From NCBI GenBank assembly GCA_937859595.1, contig CALMAH010000037.1:1-44851 (forward strand): a stretch of DNA of 44,851 bases, written 5' to 3'. Positions within the stretch are counted from its first letter, which is position 1, and the number at the start of each line of letters is the position of its first letter. The position numbers and the translations under genes were made by a program. Below are positions 8,463 through 17,727 of this stretch, in pieces. The DNA comes from an uncultured Acidobacteriota bacterium. GTDB lineage: Bacteria; Acidobacteriota; Blastocatellia; Pyrinomonadales; Pyrinomonadaceae. The notes below the pieces were generated by a model. It ran no database searches, was not told the DNA's origin, and was given only the letters and a program-made list of their open reading frames with translations.

Positions 8463-9419
8463 TTAGAGAATGGTCTTACCGAGAGCGGAAAGTATCAATT
8501 CGCAGGCAAGCTTTACGGTTATATTCGATTGATCGAGAAGCGGATTGACCTCGACTATCTCAAAAGAACGCATCCCGCCACGCTCTGCAATAACCTCAAG
8601 CGCCAGGTGGGCTTCACGATAAGTAAGGCCGCCTCGAACCAAAGTGCCCGAACCCGGGGCAAACCTTGGATCTATCACGTCAACATCAAAAGTGACCGCA
8701 TATCCTCCCGGGGCTTTCGATGCGATATCGATCGCGTCCTCGACGCAGGCAAGGATACCGCGCCGGTCAATATCGCTCATTGTGAAAAATCGTTCTCTGA
8801 GACCAAGTTCGTGGACTGTCCGTTTTTCTCCGGGATCGAGGTCGCGGCCTCCGACATGGGCCAGAAACTGCGGGTTTATTTTTGGTGAATAGCCCTCAAG
8901 CCCGACGAGTTTCTCATTTCCATAGCCCAACAGCGCCGCCAGCGGCATTCCGTGTGAATTAGCGGACGTCGTGGTTTCGGGTGTGTTGATGTCGGCATGG
9001 GCGTCAAACCAGATCAGGCCGATCTCGCCATCGTTCTCGCGAAAATATGATGCGATCGCCGAAATGGTGCCTATCGCAATGCTGTGGTCTCCACCGAGGA
9101 TCACGGGCATCGCCCCTTCGGACAGGATCGACCGAATGCCTGCGGATGCGTTGCGGAAGGACTCGACGAGTTCAGGAAGAAACTTGGGATTCTCGCCCTC
9201 GGCGGCAACACGAGTAGGCCGCACGACCTCAACATTGCCGGCATCTCTTACTTCGTACCCAAGATCCGCAATGTGCTCATCCAGACGTCTGCCGCGAACA
9301 CTTGATAAACGCATCGCTTCGACACCGAGCTCGCTGCCCATCGTGCCGGCACCAAACCCGAGCGGAAACCCAAGAATCGCGATCTTTTTGCCGCTTCCAG
9401 GAAAATCATTAGAACGCAT
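8463..9419 (-). CDS. rocF: Arginase family ureohydrolase
   Basis: Arginase hydrolyses L-arginine to ornithine and urea with a two-manganese centre. About 318 residues, the usual length. The manganese-binding motifs are complete: GGDHSIAIG, FDAHADINTP and FDVDVIDP, followed by the PGSGT loop with a C-terminal EIVEVNP segment. These favour arginase over agmatinase or formimidoglutamase, although the substrate cannot be proven from sequence. I prefer ATG 9419; a TTG at 9428 overlapping the HPr stop would add three residues. It is the last gene of the long minus-strand cluster after hprK-rapZ-EIIA-HPr, so it may be co-transcribed with them, a link that is not typical. Confidence 0.92.
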   Translation of the reverse strand: MRSNDFPGSGKKIAILGFPLGFGAGTMGSELGVEAMRLSSVRGRRLDEHIADLGYEVRDAGNVEVVRPTRVAAEGENPKFLPELVESFRNASAGIRSILSEGAMPVILGGDHSIAIGTISAIASYFRENDGEIGLIWFDAHADINTPETTTSANSHGMPLAALLGYGNEKLVGLEGYSPKINPQFLAHVGGRDLDPGEKRTVHELGLRERFFTMSDIDRRGILACVEDAIDIASKAPGGYAVTFDVDVIDPRFAPGSGTLVRGGLTYREAHLALEVIAERGGMRSFEIVEVNPLLDQSNITVKLACELILSALGKTIL

Positions 9420-9424
9420 ATTTC

Positions 9425-9697
9425 TCAATTTTCGCCAAACCCACGGCCGAACAACTCAATGATGCCGGCAAGCGCACGCACCTCATCCTCGCCTTCGACA
9501 CGAACGATCAATTCCGTCCCGTACCGCGCCGAAAGGGTGAGCACTCCAAGGATCGATTTGGCGTCTGCGGAACCCTTTCCATCGCTTCTTTCCAACACTA
9601 TCTTGCTTGTAAATTCGGCCGCCGTTTTCACAAGCTGGGCCGCGGCCCTGGCGTGAAGGCCGAGTGTATTGGAGACTGTCACTCGTCCTTCGATCAT
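9425..9697 (-). CDS. ptsH: HPr family phosphocarrier protein
   Basis: HPr carries phosphate from Enzyme I to EIIA domains through a histidine and is regulated at a serine by HPr kinase. The 90-residue product has the active His15 in TLGLHARAA and the regulatory serine at Ser48 in the AKSILGV motif, the target of HprK. That kinase is encoded in the same cluster (11060-12016). The start codon lies just one base after the stop of the EIIA gene, so translation is probably coupled. Enzyme I and EIIB/C genes are not in this window, so the protein may serve regulation rather than sugar uptake. Confidence 0.95.
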   Translation of the reverse strand: MIEGRVTVSNTLGLHARAAAQLVKTAAEFTSKIVLERSDGKGSADAKSILGVLTLSARYGTELIVRVEGEDEVRALAGIIELFGRGFGEN

Positions 9698-9698
9698 T

Positions 9699-10115
9699 CT
9701 ATTTACCCTTAACCGGCTCCAGCAATGCGGCTGTCCGATAGATCGACTTTTTTCCCTGTTCTTCGACCATCCGGGCTATCTCAGACAGCGGGGCCTCGGC
9801 GTTATGCGATGCAAGTTTGATGACCATCGGAAGATTGACCCCGGTCACTATCTCGACCTTGTCTTCTTTAAGGAACATCGCTGAAATGTTGGTCGGGGTG
9901 CCACCGAACATATCGGTCAAGACGAGAACGCCGGACCCGTCTGAGACGGTCTCGATCGCTCGTTCGATCTCGCTTTTGGCCAACTCGACATCGTCATGCC
10001 AGCCGATCGACACCGCAGTTATGTGACTAAGTTCGCCCACTACGGCCTCAGCCGCCGCAAGAAGCTCATTCGCGACCTGGCCGTGAGATACGATCACTCC
10101 TCCAACGCGTTTCAT
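9699..10115 (-). CDS. PTS EIIA component, mannose/fructose (EIIA-Man) family
   Basis: A 138-residue EIIA-Man domain protein. I set the start at ATG 10115 (MKRVGGVIVSHGQ), the normal start for the fold; an upstream extension would run into the rapZ end. The phosphoryl-accepting residue is His11 in VSHGQVA. The VLTDMFGGTPTN block and the GVNLPMV segment are characteristic of the family. It is flanked by rapZ (13-base gap) and HPr (1-base gap). With no EIIB, C or D partners next to it, it probably acts as a stand-alone regulatory EIIA fed by the neighbouring HPr. That role is inference from context. Confidence 0.93.
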   Translation of the reverse strand: MKRVGGVIVSHGQVANELLAAAEAVVGELSHITAVSIGWHDDVELAKSEIERAIETVSDGSGVLVLTDMFGGTPTNISAMFLKEDKVEIVTGVNLPMVIKLASHNAEAPLSEIARMVEEQGKKSIYRTAALLEPVKGK

Positions 10116-10128
10116 AGTGCCTATTTGT

Positions 10129-11025
10129 TCATTTTTGCATATCCCGATGTACCACCGAAATATCAAAGCCGGTTTTTTTCAACCGACGAACCAATTCATT
10201 TGCGACCATTACGGACCGGTGACGCCCCCCCGTACAACCTATTCCTATGGTCAAATACGACTTTCCTTCCTTCTTGTAAAACGGCAAAAGGTAATTGAGC
10301 AGTTCAGCAAATCGGTCAATGGTCTCGACTACATCGCTGCTTTTCTTGAGATACTTGATTATCTTCGGATCTTCACCGGAGAGCTTTCGCAGCGACAGTT
10401 CGAAATAGGGATTCGGCAAGTGCCGGACGTCAAACATCAGGTCCAGATCCCGTGGCGTTCCATATTTGTGGCCAAAACTAAGCAACTGCACCTTAAGCGG
10501 AGTCGCTTCGTCCGAACTGCTGAATTTTTGGAGAATGAGCCGCCGCAACGTGTGGACCGAGTGCTCCGACGTATCGATGATCATGTCCGCTTTCGACCGG
10601 ATATCTTTCATCTCCTTCCTTTCAGACTTGATCGCCCTTAACAGGCCCTTGCCGGAATCCGCAGGATGGGGTCGGCGCGTCTCCGAAAATCGACGCTGAA
10701 GCACATCGTCCGTCGCCTCGAAAAAAACAACATAAGGCTGTAATTGCTCTTTCTGGAGGGAGGCAAGTTCGGATGGAAACTCGGCTAGAAATTGCCGTTC
10801 CCGGATGTTTACCACGAGGGCGGCGCGTTCGATGGCGGGTACCCCCTCGTCGTTCGGTTTTAGCAGCGAGGCAAAGGTCTCCAGCATCGTCAGCGGCAGG
10901 TTGTCGATACAGAAATAGCCCAGATCCTCGAACGCGTTGGTGGCAGAACTCATGCCGGAACCGCTTAGCCCCGTGATTATGACCAGCCGAGCGTGGGACG
11001 GATTGTCAGACCATTTCTGTTTCAT
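10129..11025 (-). CDS. rapZ: RapZ/YvcJ family nucleotide-binding protein with altered P-loop
   Basis: RapZ proteins are adapters with an N-terminal kinase-like domain and a C-terminal domain that binds RNA or small metabolites. In enterobacteria RapZ directs decay of the GlmZ small RNA. The 298-residue product follows the family throughout: ITGLSGSG, AFEDLGYFCIDNLP, FFEATDDVLQRRFSETRRPHP, FGHKYGTPRDLDLMFDVRHLPNP and the C-terminal IGCTGGRHRSV motif. The Walker A lysine is replaced: the loop reads GLSGSGMSS with Met25 (ATG codon near 10951) where family members have Lys. ATP binding may therefore be weak or absent. It lies 34 bases after hprK and 13 before EIIA, the conserved hprK-rapZ-EIIA order. 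Confidence 0.95.
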   Translation of the reverse strand: MKQKWSDNPSHARLVIITGLSGSGMSSATNAFEDLGYFCIDNLPLTMLETFASLLKPNDEGVPAIERAALVVNIRERQFLAEFPSELASLQKEQLQPYVVFFEATDDVLQRRFSETRRPHPADSGKGLLRAIKSERKEMKDIRSKADMIIDTSEHSVHTLRRLILQKFSSSDEATPLKVQLLSFGHKYGTPRDLDLMFDVRHLPNPYFELSLRKLSGEDPKIIKYLKKSSDVVETIDRFAELLNYLLPFYKKEGKSYLTIGIGCTGGRHRSVMVANELVRRLKKTGFDISVVHRDMQK

Positions 11026-11059
11026 CGTGTTCGGAGAACTGGCAAAAACTGCTTTCGCC

Positions 11060-12016
11060 TCACTGGCCGCTTACCTGTTTCGAATGCTTTTCAACGAGAC
11101 GTTCGGCGGCGTTGTGTCCGCCCTTTCTCGCAAGATAGATCTTTACCGCCGTTTCGGTCAGGTTTGATAAATTTCGCCCGGGACGCACCGGCAGGACAAA
11201 TTTCTGCCTCTCTAGCCCCAAGAGTGTCTCCATTTCCGCCTGCGAACCGATCCGGTCGATCTGTCCGGCTTCCTCCCATCGTTTGAGTTCGATACAAAGA
11301 TCTATCGTCATCGACTCACTGACAGACGAAACGCCAAACAACTCGCGGATATTGACGATCCCGAGACCGCGGATCTCCAGATGTTCGAATATGATCGCCG
11401 GTGAGGTACCTATTATCCGGTTGCCGATCCTGCGGACCCTCACGGTATCGTCTGCGATAAGCCGATGGCCGCGAGCGATCAGGTCCAGAGCGCACTCCGA
11501 TTTACCGATCCCCGACTCGCCCGTGATCAACACCCCGACTCCGTCTATCTCCAGCAAGACCCCGTGGAGGGAGGTCTCGGCCGCAAGCCGATCCTGCAAA
11601 AACTCGCTCAGATGTGATGTAGCACTGGAACTGATAAGCGGGGTCGTCAGCAGCGGGATCGAGTGACGGCTGGCGAACTCCCTTAGCTCGCCGAACGGCT
11701 GTATCCCACGGGTCACAACGACACATGGCATTTCTTCTGCGTCAAGCGAATTGAGAAGATCGGCCCGTTCAACCTCCGACAGCTTTTCGAAGAAGGCAGT
11801 CTCAAAACCGCCGATCATCTGAACACGCCCCGCAACTGCCTTTCGGCCTGTCCCCGACAAAGTCAAACCGAATTTCTGCAAGCGATCGGAAGTTATGCGG
11901 CGAGCTGAAAGCCCCTCCTTGCCCGCAACTACCTTAAGTTTCAAAACAGGCGGTGCTGTACTTACCATTTCATCTACGGTAAGGGCCGCGGTGTCGTTCT
12001 GTCTTGGGTCCTCCAT
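11060..12016 (-). CDS. hprK: HPr kinase/phosphorylase
   Basis: HprK phosphorylates HPr on its regulatory serine using ATP or pyrophosphate and reverses the reaction. The 318-residue protein has the N-terminal DRTGG-like domain (about 15-135) and a catalytic domain with Walker A GESGIGKS (about residue 165). The following ECALDLIARGHRLIADD segment and the family signature around GLGIVNIRELFG are also present. Its substrate HPr lies three genes downstream with a conserved serine, so the pair is functionally complete. Start MEDPRQND lies 5 bases after the hpf stop, indicating tight coupling. Confidence 0.96.
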   Translation of the reverse strand: MEDPRQNDTAALTVDEMVSTAPPVLKLKVVAGKEGLSARRITSDRLQKFGLTLSGTGRKAVAGRVQMIGGFETAFFEKLSEVERADLLNSLDAEEMPCVVVTRGIQPFGELREFASRHSIPLLTTPLISSSATSHLSEFLQDRLAAETSLHGVLLEIDGVGVLITGESGIGKSECALDLIARGHRLIADDTVRVRRIGNRIIGTSPAIIFEHLEIRGLGIVNIRELFGVSSVSESMTIDLCIELKRWEEAGQIDRIGSQAEMETLLGLERQKFVLPVRPGRNLSNLTETAVKIYLARKGGHNAAERLVEKHSKQVSGQ

Positions 12017-12021
12017 CGTTA

Positions 12022-12552
12022 CTAAGGTTCGATAAGCCCATAATCGCCGTTCTTTTTCTCGTAGATGACCGAGGTCCGCTCCGTATCGGCATTCCTGAAC
12101 ACCAGGAAAGTGTTCTCATGGCCCATTAGTTCCAGTGCAGCTTCTTCAGCGGTCATCGGCTTAACTGCGTATCGGCGCGTTTTTACTATTCTTGGCGAGC
12201 CGGGTGCCGGCTTTACCTCAGTCCCCTTTGCTGCGAGCGAGCCGACCTTCTTGGCCTTGTGCGACTTGTCGATCACCTTGTTCTTCAACTTCAGCGCCTG
12301 CCGCTCGATCTTGTCGATTGCCCGTGAAAGCGAAAGATACATATCTGCGTGGGCCGCATTCGCCGTTAGCACGTCGTTGCGCCATTTGACCACGATCTCG
12401 GCCACATGACGCCCTCTTTCAACTTCAATTATCACATGGGCATTTGCCGGCTTTCCTTTGAATAAATGGTCTATACGGCCGAAGTGATCCATAACATGAT
12501 CACGCAAGGCCGGGGTTACCTCAATATGCCGTCCGGTAAATTCAAATTTCAT
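12022..12552 (-). CDS. hpf: Ribosome hibernation promoting factor, long form
   Basis: Long HPF binds the 30S decoding region and drives formation of inactive 100S ribosome dimers in stationary phase. The 176-residue product has the N-terminal S30AE domain (about 1-100, starting MKFEFTGRHIEVTPALRDHV) and a lysine-rich linker. The C-terminal dimerisation domain (about 125-176) contains KPMTAEEAALELMGHENTFLVFRN-type residues. The length and presence of this C-terminal domain mark the long form. It lies just downstream of rpoN (54 bases) and upstream of hprK, the common rpoN-hpf arrangement. Confidence 0.96.
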   Translation of the reverse strand: MKFEFTGRHIEVTPALRDHVMDHFGRIDHLFKGKPANAHVIIEVERGRHVAEIVVKWRNDVLTANAAHADMYLSLSRAIDKIERQALKLKNKVIDKSHKAKKVGSLAAKGTEVKPAPGSPRIVKTRRYAVKPMTAEEAALELMGHENTFLVFRNADTERTSVIYEKKNGDYGLIEP

Positions 12553-12606
12553 AACGTATTCCTTGCAAAAATAATATCAAATGGAAACGGGCCCCTTGCA
12601 TCGGTC

Positions 12607-14169
12607 TCAGATGACCGTCTTGCGTTCTCGAGAGCCCGGAATGTTCATTTGGTCGCGATATTTTGCGACGGTCCGCCTCGAAAGCTTAACGCCATCTTTG
12701 CTGAGGATCTTGACGATCTGCTCGTCAGTCAATGGCTTTTTCGAATCCTCTTCTTCAACCAGTTTCTTTATCTTGAGTTTCAGTATACGGGTCGAGACTT
12801 CCTCGCCGTCCTCGTTCATCATCCCTTCACTGAAGAAACGCCGGAGTTCGATCACGCCCTGTGGCGTATGAGCATATTTGCGGTTGACCACACGCGAGAT
12901 GGTAGAAAGATGCATTCCGATATCTTCCGCAACATCCTTTAGCATCATCGGCTTAATGTGTTCGACCCCATGGTCCAAAAACTCGCGTTGGCGTTCAACG
13001 ATACATTCCACAACCCTGTAAATGGTCTGACGCCGATGTTCGATATTCCGCAGCAGATCGACCGCAGATCGCATTTTTTCCTTAATAAAATCGACCGTTT
13101 CCTTTGAGGATTCGACGCTGTCAAGCAGCTGATGGTAAGTCGGACTGATACGAAGCCGCGGGCTGCCGTCGTCTGTAAAGTAAATTACGTAATCGTCCTC
13201 GATCTTTTCGATATAAACCTCCGGCGCAACGAAAACGGCATCTTCTGCCGTGTACCTGCGGCCGGGATGAGGGTCTAAGACCCGGATCTTGCCGATCTCC
13301 TCGTCCAGTTCATAGACGTCCCGGCCCGTTGCTTTGGCAAGGTGTTGAAGCCTATGCGGCTGAAGATCCTCAAAGTGGTCTCTGATCAAGACCGCCGCAA
13401 GGCTTTCGGCCTCGCCCTTGCTTTCAAGCTGGGCGATCAGGCACTCTCTTACGTCAAATGCCCCACAACCCACCGGCTCAATTGTCATTACAATACGCCG
13501 GGCCCGCTCGGCCTTTTCCAGCGAGCAACGTGCAAGCATGGCAATATCTGAAATGGTTGCGCGAAGACGGCCGTCTTCGTCAAGATTACCAATTACGCAG
13601 ATCGCTGCCTCGCGAACATCGTCGGGTATATCCATCATCGAGAGCTGCCACTCGAGATGGTCGCTGAGCGATGTTTGATCAGAGAGGAACTGCTCGAAGC
13701 TGGGAGTGTCGTCCTTGTATTCTATCTCCTGAGTGCGGTAACCGGGGTCGAGATAGTCCTGGAATTCGCGGCCGTAATCTATCTCTTCAAAGGCATCGGA
13801 AGGTTCTGCCGCGGACTCGTCAAATGACTCCATGTCACCGGCAGACATTTCTTCGCTGCCGTTCACCGATGTTTCACCGACCGGCCCCAACGGTTCCTGT
13901 TCCCCAGAAATATCTGTTCCCGCTTCCCCGCTACCGTTACTCAGCGCATCCGACTGCCCTTCCGCATTCTGATCGAGAATGTTCTCAGAGATCTCCTGGA
14001 CCTCATCGCCGGGCATCACCTCTTCGAGTATCGGGTTGGCGACCATTTCCTGCTCGATCAATTCGCTAAGCTCGTGCGTTGTCATCTGCAGCATTTCGAT
14101 CCTCTGACGCAATTGTGGCGTGAGGATCATTTTTTGCTGTAACTGGGTTGTCAGCCTTAGCGATGACAT
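12607..14169 (-). CDS. rpoN: RNA polymerase sigma-54 factor RpoN
   Basis: Sigma-54 directs RNA polymerase to -24/-12 promoters that need an AAA+ activator. The 520-residue product shows the glutamine/leucine-rich region I (about 8-50, LTPQLRQRIEMLQ) and a long acidic region II (about 50-140). It also has the core-binding domain, the helix-turn-helix region and a C-terminal RpoN box reading RRTVAKYRDQM. A clear AGGAG ribosome-binding site precedes the ATG. No sigma-54 activator gene is present in this window, so its targets here are unknown. It lies between lptB (123-base gap) and hpf. Confidence 0.97.
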   Translation of the reverse strand: MSSLRLTTQLQQKMILTPQLRQRIEMLQMTTHELSELIEQEMVANPILEEVMPGDEVQEISENILDQNAEGQSDALSNGSGEAGTDISGEQEPLGPVGETSVNGSEEMSAGDMESFDESAAEPSDAFEEIDYGREFQDYLDPGYRTQEIEYKDDTPSFEQFLSDQTSLSDHLEWQLSMMDIPDDVREAAICVIGNLDEDGRLRATISDIAMLARCSLEKAERARRIVMTIEPVGCGAFDVRECLIAQLESKGEAESLAAVLIRDHFEDLQPHRLQHLAKATGRDVYELDEEIGKIRVLDPHPGRRYTAEDAVFVAPEVYIEKIEDDYVIYFTDDGSPRLRISPTYHQLLDSVESSKETVDFIKEKMRSAVDLLRNIEHRRQTIYRVVECIVERQREFLDHGVEHIKPMMLKDVAEDIGMHLSTISRVVNRKYAHTPQGVIELRRFFSEGMMNEDGEEVSTRILKLKIKKLVEEEDSKKPLTDEQIVKILSKDGVKLSRRTVAKYRDQMNIPGSRERKTVI

Positions 14170-14229
14170 CTATAAAAAACTCCTGAATTGAACACTTAAC
14201 GGGGGAATGTGTGGACACCTCTCAACCTG

Positions 14230-14262
14230 ATTATAAGTGGTTAAGGATGAAAAATAAAAGGA
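14230..14262 (-). promoter_or_regulatory. Possible promoter for rpoN-hpf-hprK
   Basis: On the minus strand a perfect TATAAT (14230-14235) lies about 60 bases ahead of the rpoN start, in the longest gap of the cluster (14170-14292). The region where a -35 box should be is T-rich but not a good TTGACA match. This would allow rpoN and downstream genes to be transcribed separately from the LPS-export genes. It is seen by eye only. Confidence 0.3.
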
Positions 14263-14292
14263 TTAAAGCGGTTTAGGAACGAAATTTGCATC

Positions 14293-15099
14293 CTAGAGAG
14301 AAAACCGCTCTCCGAGATAGATTCGGCGGACGTCCGGATCGCTTATAAGCTCGTCGGGTTTTCCCGAACGAAGTATTTTCCCTTCGGCCATGATATATGC
14401 TCGATCGGTGATCCCGAGGGTCTCGCGGACGTTATGATCCGTGATGAGAATGCCGATGCCCTGCTCCCTGAGGTAGAGGATGATCTCCCTGATATCGTCG
14501 ATGGCGATCGGGTCGATGCCGGCGAACGGCTCATCCAGCAAAATGAACTTTGGCTCTGAGGCGAGGCACCGGGCTATTTCGACCCTTCGGCGTTCTCCGC
14601 CCGATAATGCATCGCCGCGCGTCTTGCGGACATTGGCGACACCAAACTCCTCGAGGAGTTCTTCGAGCCGCTGAAACCGCTCTTCTCGTGAAATAGGACG
14701 GGTCTCCAGGATAGCAAGAATATTTTGCTCTGCGGTCAGCTTTCTGAAGATCGAAGGTTCTTGCGGAAGATAACCCAAGCCGAGACGGGCACGCAGATAC
14801 ATTGGAAGATGTGTCACATCTTCTCCATTGATCATCACCTTGCCGCCTTCGGATCGCTCCAGTCCGGCGATCATATAAAAGGTAGTCGTCTTTCCCGCTC
14901 CATTTGCTCCCAAAAGGCCTACGATCTCGCCCTTGTGGACATTAAGGCTCGCATCGAAAACGACCTGTCGCCGCCCGTACTTCTTGCTGAGCGATACCGC
15001 GACGATCGCGTCTTCGCCACCCGAACCGTTGCCGGTTGAGGCCTCAGCGTGATGTTCGAAATTTGTTGCCACGTCGTTTAAATCTTTATTCCTGAACAC
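14293..15099 (-). CDS. lptB: LPS export ABC transporter ATP-binding protein LptB
   Basis: LptB is the cytoplasmic ATPase that powers extraction of lipopolysaccharide from the inner membrane by LptFG. The 268-residue product contains Walker [11 protein letters not shown] (about 63-72), signature [13 protein letters not shown], Walker [14 protein letters not shown] and the switch histidine in ITDHNVRET. An extra N-terminal segment of about 30 polar residues is longer than usual; no internal start gives a better fit. It overlaps the end of the LptC/LptA gene by 14 bases, indicating translational coupling. lptF and lptG are not in the window. Confidence 0.96.
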   Translation of the reverse strand: MFRNKDLNDVATNFEHHAEASTGNGSGGEDAIVAVSLSKKYGRRQVVFDASLNVHKGEIVGLLGANGAGKTTTFYMIAGLERSEGGKVMINGEDVTHLPMYLRARLGLGYLPQEPSIFRKLTAEQNILAILETRPISREERFQRLEELLEEFGVANVRKTRGDALSGGERRRVEIARCLASEPKFILLDEPFAGIDPIAIDDIREIILYLREQGIGILITDHNVRETLGITDRAYIMAEGKILRSGKPDELISDPDVRRIYLGERFSL

Positions 15100-17722
15100 G
15101 ATAGACGCTGCGAGTGCGTCCCGCAGGATCGCTTTGAGACCGGCCGTCGCCTACCACTCGGCCCTCCGACAGGTAAACCGTCAACTCAGCGCCTTCGGAA
15201 AACCCCCTCACCGTGTCTTCAACGCGTGCGGGCCTTCCGCGGAGGACCACGATGTCGCGCTCCGCCTCGTATTGCGCATGGTCTCCCGACGCCTTTCGGC
15301 CCGGCTGGGTGATGACCACGTCACGCTCCATCACTGTTCGGCTCACCTCATTTCTATCTGAGAGAAATACCGTTGTGGCCGCACTGCGGATGCGGTCGGG
15401 CCCCTGGCGGATATCGACCTCGCCGTCATATCGCAGCACTCGCCGCTCTCGGTCAAAGGCCATCCGGTTCGATGCAGCGTGCACCGGCGACGTGCCCTGT
15501 CGCCCGCCGATATTTCGCACCTCATAAAGCAGGCTCTGTACCGACCCCTCGGCGGACATTTCTCCCTCCTTCTGGCGTATCGTCAGCGTGTCCGCCCGAA
15601 CATAATTATTGTCCTGCCACGCCCGTGCGTTCCCGTGATAAACGGCGATCTCCGCCAAGTGGTCGATCTCCGCCGAATTAGAGGTAATGAACACCGGACG
15701 CTCTACGCTCAGAAAAGGTGTCGCTCCGGCAGTCTGGCGCTGGCTGTAGTAGGTGGTACTGACGCGGCCTCGAAATGCTGAACGCCGGTTCCTCGTGTCC
15801 CAATCTATCTCGGTTGCCCGGATCCTGGCGCGGCTATCCCAAGCTTGGGGTTCCCCGCCACGCAGCCTGATCACCTGATCGGCCTGTGTCATTTCGACAC
15901 GCGCCGCGGTCGCGTTCCTGTCTAGTTCGACAAATCTTGCGCTTCCCACCGCCTCGAGCCGTTCGATGTCGCGGTTCCGTTCATGAAAATGCGCGACCAT
16001 TTTCGTGGATGTCACCGTCTGCGGGCCGCGGCCCTCGCGGCGAACTGTCGGCGTTCTCACCATGCGGGAATTCGTTCCCGCTTCGCAGCTTCGGGCATTG
16101 TTGCTTTTGGGATAAAAATCGCAGTCAAATCGAGGGGCAGTGACGACCGTGTGAAAGTTTTCAGCAGATGGCGTCAAAGGTTCGATCTGTAATTCGGCCT
16201 TCCCCACGGCCTCAGCCTTGTTAATGTGTGCCCCATCCGCCGCGTAGAAAACCCGAACCGTGTCCGCTGTAACCTTCTTGTTCGAGGAGTTTGGCGCGTT
16301 GGCGGGCGAATCTAGAGCTATTGTCGTCCGGCCTTCGGTGTTTATCCGGTCGACAACACCGGCCGCCTTGAACCCCACGCGGATCGCATCCGGAGCGGTC
16401 AGAGTGACACGCGTTATCTCTGCGGCGTTGGCGGGTGTCATCACCGCCCTTGCCGTACCGGCCACGTTCGCGTTCGTCACATTTCTTGCAGTGTCGAATT
16501 CCGCGTTGAGTTCGTTTCCCGAGATCTCCATTACCCTTTCCGGCAGCGAACGCCTCATGAATGCGTTTCGGATGACATTTACACGGCGAAGCCCGCGGTC
16601 CGGATAAAGCACAGCGTGGATCCGCTCGCCCTTGACCAGGTTGCCCGGCTGTGTAAGCTCAGCCTCGCCGACCAGCCAAACGTTTCCCTGCCCTCGTTCG
16701 TAAATTGCCGAGCGAGAACGGAGATCGGTCGGCCCCTCCGGCTGTTTTATGTGAATGCGAACATCCCCGCCGAGTTCAAACCTGTCTGCTGCCTTTTCAA
16801 AATTAGCGTACTGTGAATTGATGTTGACTCCCGGCCGCCCTTTCTGGTCTGATGTGATCGCGACCTGCTCAAAAAGCTCCGCCCGCCCAACATCTCGCGT
16901 ACCAAGATCGTCAACCGAAAGAGAAACGACAGATCGCACTCCCCGGATGTCCGTTAACTGCTGCGACGCCCCGGATGGCGAGACACTAACTATGTGGACC
17001 CCGTCGCGAAGTTCTATCCGCTCCTCGGCCTGATCGTAAGAGGCGTAGCCCGCGTTTATCGTCGACCTTGCGGACGAGCCGTCGGACACGGATTCCAGCC
17101 GAAATTCTCTCAGCAATTCGATCTTCTTTTCCCCTATACGCAACATTGCCCCGAACGAACTACCCTTTAGGTTCCCGCGGGCAAAGCCGACCCGCTCTTC
17201 TGCCTCTGCCGTCTCAGCCGAACGTCGATAGGTGATGTTCTCCGTGGTAACCGCAAGCCCGTCGCGAGTCTCCACGTTCACATTTCCCGCAAAATAGACT
17301 GTGAAGTCGCCGTCAGAACCGGGGATGTAGATAGCTTTCCGCGAAGTAATGCGGTCCGGAGCTTGTTCGTCCGTCGCAACGGCCTCTCCATCCGGGCCTT
17401 GATAGACCTTAAGGTCAATGTTCTCAAGTTCCTGGTGCTGGTCGGAAAAGGTCGTCGCCCGGTCAGCGGTGATCGCGTAACGTATCTGTCCGCCCTCCAT
17501 CTCGACCCTCTCATAGCCATCGACAACGGCCACTACATCCTTTGAGAGCGATGCGGGGAAGCCCTTCATTCGAAACTCTGCCCGCCCGCTATTGCGATAG
17601 AAGCCTATCGCGACCAAAATGACCGCCACAACAAGTAAGAGCAGCGAACCCGCACGCAAATAGAATGGGACCCGCGCCCGCAGGTCAAATCTTCCTTTAG
17701 TTTTTGCGTCGATCTTCGCCAT
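15086..17722 (-). CDS. lptC: LptC/LptA (OstA)-type LPS transport protein, very long
   Basis: LptC and LptA form the periplasmic bridge for lipopolysaccharide. This 878-residue protein begins with a single membrane helix (about 22-43), as in LptC, followed by an LptC-like beta-jellyroll segment (about 50-200). It then shows repeated OstA/LptA-like stretches through to the C-terminus, for example [32 protein letters not shown] and [35 protein letters not shown]. LptC alone is near 190 residues and LptA near 180, so this looks like a fusion or a multi-repeat bridge. It lies directly between recJ (5 bases) and lptB (overlap), where lptC and lptA are normally found, and no separate lptA is present. 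Confidence 0.88.
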   Translation of the reverse strand: MAKIDAKTKGRFDLRARVPFYLRAGSLLLLVVAVILVAIGFYRNSGRAEFRMKGFPASLSKDVVAVVDGYERVEMEGGQIRYAITADRATTFSDQHQELENIDLKVYQGPDGEAVATDEQAPDRITSRKAIYIPGSDGDFTVYFAGNVNVETRDGLAVTTENITYRRSAETAEAEERVGFARGNLKGSSFGAMLRIGEKKIELLREFRLESVSDGSSARSTINAGYASYDQAEERIELRDGVHIVSVSPSGASQQLTDIRGVRSVVSLSVDDLGTRDVGRAELFEQVAITSDQKGRPGVNINSQYANFEKAADRFELGGDVRIHIKQPEGPTDLRSRSAIYERGQGNVWLVGEAELTQPGNLVKGERIHAVLYPDRGLRRVNVIRNAFMRRSLPERVMEISGNELNAEFDTARNVTNANVAGTARAVMTPANAAEITRVTLTAPDAIRVGFKAAGVVDRINTEGRTTIALDSPANAPNSSNKKVTADTVRVFYAADGAHINKAEAVGKAELQIEPLTPSAENFHTVVTAPRFDCDFYPKSNNARSCEAGTNSRMVRTPTVRREGRGPQTVTSTKMVAHFHERNRDIERLEAVGSARFVELDRNATAARVEMTQADQVIRLRGGEPQAWDSRARIRATEIDWDTRNRRSAFRGRVSTTYYSQRQTAGATPFLSVERPVFITSNSAEIDHLAEIAVYHGNARAWQDNNYVRADTLTIRQKEGEMSAEGSVQSLLYEVRNIGGRQGTSPVHAASNRMAFDRERRVLRYDGEVDIRQGPDRIRSAATTVFLSDRNEVSRTVMERDVVITQPGRKASGDHAQYEAERDIVVLRGRPARVEDTVRGFSEGAELTVYLSEGRVVGDGRSQSDPAGRTRSVYRVQE

Positions 17723-17727
17723 CCCGT

